Shown here in pieces: positions 62,812 to 64,000 of a stretch of 64,000 bases of DNA (positions within the stretch are counted from its first letter, which is position 1; every line of letters starts with the position of its first letter). The position numbers and the translations under genes were made by a program. Source of the stretch: Burkholderia pyrrocinia (GTDB lineage Bacteria > Pseudomonadota > Gammaproteobacteria > Burkholderiales > Burkholderiaceae); NCBI RefSeq assembly GCF_003330765.1, contig NZ_CP024902.1:2666001-2730000 (forward strand), read 5' to 3'. The notes beneath the pieces are model-generated. The model did not search any database. It worked only from the letters and a program-made list of their open reading frames with translations, and was not told the origin of the DNA.

Positions 62812-63591
62812 TTACTTTTTGATGGGCACGGTGGACGCCTTCGGTTGCTCCGATGCCGTGTCCGCATCGGGCTTCGCCGCTTCATCGGTGCGCACCTGCA
62901 TCGCGGCATCGGCCGCCGCGCGATCCTCTTCAGCTTGCTTCGCAGCGGCCTCACGCTGCGCAGCCTCCTCCGCTTCACGCGCCGCTCTCTCGGCACGCTC
63001 GGCCTCGACCTTCGCGAGAATCGCATCCGGATCGGGTTCGGCCGGCCACGCGATCTCCGCCGGGAAACTCGGCGACTCAACGACACGTACGAGCGCGACC
63101 TGATAGTCGGTCCACGCGTCGAACGTCGCTTCTTCGAGATCCGACAGTCGCCCCGTCACCCGCGCATCCGATTTGCCGAGATTCTGCTGACGCGCCTTCT
63201 CCAGCCGCGCGAAGAAATCATTCATCGCCAACTCGCGCGCCTTGTCTGCGACGATCTTCTCGTCGACAGTCCATGCCCCGTCGCGCCAGACATGCGTATC
63301 GGACGGACGCGGCACTTCGGTCAGCTCAGCGTCTTCCGGCGTCACGCCAGCGACGGTGATCTCGGCAGTCGCTCCGGACTCCGTGCGATAGAGGCGTACA
63401 CCGCGATAGTCGGGCAGCATCTCCCATTTTTCACCACGCCAGAACGGCCACGTGCGCGGCGGCCGCTCGGGCACCGGCTTAAGCGTACAGAACGCCGGGA
63501 CCAGATAGCGGCTGGAATTCATCGGATCAACATCGGCGAGAAAGCTGACGATGTATTGCCCTGTCAGGCTGTCGTACTGATTGCAAAGCAT
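62812..63591 (-). CDS. Tail fibre assembly protein (Tfa-like, DUF4376-type region)
   Basis: A 259-residue protein. The first 130 residues are the Tfa-like part (LVPAFCTLKPVPERPP; PSDTHVWRDGAWTVDEKI), followed by a helical segment (ELAMNDFFARLEKARQQN) and a long Ala/Glu/Arg coiled coil (AKVEAERAERAAREAEEAA) with a flexible end. It helps trimerise the tail fibre encoded just before it. GAGGTAG precedes ATG 63591. Confidence 0.82.
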   Translation of the reverse strand: MLCNQYDSLTGQYIVSFLADVDPMNSSRYLVPAFCTLKPVPERPPRTWPFWRGEKWEMLPDYRGVRLYRTESGATAEITVAGVTPEDAELTEVPRPSDTHVWRDGAWTVDEKIVADKARELAMNDFFARLEKARQQNLGKSDARVTGRLSDLEEATFDAWTDYQVALVRVVESPSFPAEIAWPAEPDPDAILAKVEAERAERAAREAEEAAQREAAAKQAEEDRAAADAAMQVRTDEAAKPDADTASEQPKASTVPIKK

Positions 63592-63606
63592 GCTCTACCT
63601 CACTAA

Positions 63607-64000
63607 TTAGAAAGCGCGAATCATGGCAAGCACGGCGACGTTACGCATACGCGCTTCCGCACCACCGTCTGCCGCGACGCTGATCGCATGCGAGTGGCCA
63701 CCGCCACCACCGATACCAACGCTGTGGCCGTGTGCTCCGTCACCGGCAATCCCGATGCCCGTGCCTGAAGCAGACGATCCAAAGTCATCGCCTTGACCCC
63801 AGTTATACGGGCCGGTGCCCTGCCCGTAGCTCGTACCAACGACCCCGACTCGACCAATTCGTGTCGCGTGCGCGTGGCCGGGATCGTTCACGCCGTGCCC
63901 GTGATATCCGTTCGCATCAGTCCAAGCGTTATGCGTGTGATCACCAACTGCGCCGGCCGATGCGCCGTGAGCATGCGAGCGGTTTTGACTGTCCTGCCAC
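63607..64000 (-). CDS. Tail fibre protein, C-terminal part (runs off the right edge)
   Basis: The open frame continues without a stop from base 64,000 to TAA at 63,607. The visible 130 residues are rich in Gly and His, with repeated G-H-x-H motifs (GYHGHG, DPGHAHATR, GAHGHSVGIGGGGGHSHA), the metal-binding collar-like tip of contractile-phage fibres. It ends in a hydrophobic MRNVAVLAMIRAF typical of fibre C-termini. The N-terminal anchor is outside the window. Confidence 0.85.
   Translation of the reverse strand, partial: WQDSQNRSHAHGASAGAVGDHTHNAWTDANGYHGHGVNDPGHAHATRIGRVGVVGTSYGQGTGPYNWGQGDDFGSSASGTGIGIAGDGAHGHSVGIGGGGGHSHAISVAADGGAEARMRNVAVLAMIRAF

Overview
The window looks like chromosomal DNA of a beta-proteobacterium of the Burkholderia type. 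It is very GC-rich with strong G/C third-position bias, and it carries an intracellular polyhydroxybutyrate depolymerase, an orphan RnfB next to nth, a parC-parE pair, a DUF1841 protein and a P2-like prophage of the style common in Burkholderia. No rRNA operon, CRISPR array or complete tRNA is visible. Taxonomy is inferred from gene content and composition only.

Positions 1 to about 43,200 are ordinary chromosome. In order they hold: the 3' end of ftsK; a secreted beta-propeller lactonase; a GH15 glycosidase; phaZ with a basic Lys/Ala tail; a TetR regulator; rsxB-nth; a DMT exporter; DUF1841; two small c-type cytochromes; a MoxR ATPase with its VWA partner; BenE; transaldolase; a VOC protein; a sodium:solute symporter with its DUF3311 partner; a spermidine-synthase-like protein; a small antitoxin-like protein; a family-6 uracil/hypoxanthine DNA glycosylase; ubiC and htpG. 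From 23.3 to 29.4 kb lies a nitrogen-metabolism neighbourhood: a MocR regulator, a glyoxalase-like protein, a second EamA exporter, an aminotransferase, RidA and PhzF. It is followed by a GGDEF-EAL protein, chromate transporter, PACE efflux protein with divergent LysR, CopD-like protein, parC, parE, an Uup-type ABC-F ATPase, DUF4399 and rubredoxin.

From about 43.36 kb to the right edge is the left part of a P2-like contractile-tail prophage, cut off by the window. Its late genes run leftward: tail fibre (partial), fibre assembly protein, sheath FI, tube FII, E/E' chaperones (apparent programmed frameshift), tape measure T, U, X, D, then holin, endolysin and nested Rz/Rz1, ending at a hairpin terminator near 54.6 kb. 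Intrinsic terminators after D, after FII and before FI divide the operon.

Between that terminator and the attachment end (43.4-54.5 kb) is an accessory zone, the most unusual part of the window. It contains a Panacea-domain antitoxin with an overlapping toxin-like gene; an SRAP (HMCES/YedK-type) protein whose GTG start puts cysteine at position 2; an unknown gene under a promoter overlapped by a perfect CTGT-N8-ACAG LexA box; a PAAR-DUF4123-(unknown)-Tox-REase-5-Imm52 cassette of type VI secretion style; a truncated, frameshifted dam copy; an AT-richer OLD-type ATPase/TOPRIM gene interrupted by one in-frame TAA; a complete IS21-family element with a 4-bp target duplication; and an intact dam gene. 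Together these read as a moron/defence/competition island on a phage: DNA-damage sensing, anti-phage or abortive functions, interbacterial toxin delivery and DNA modification.
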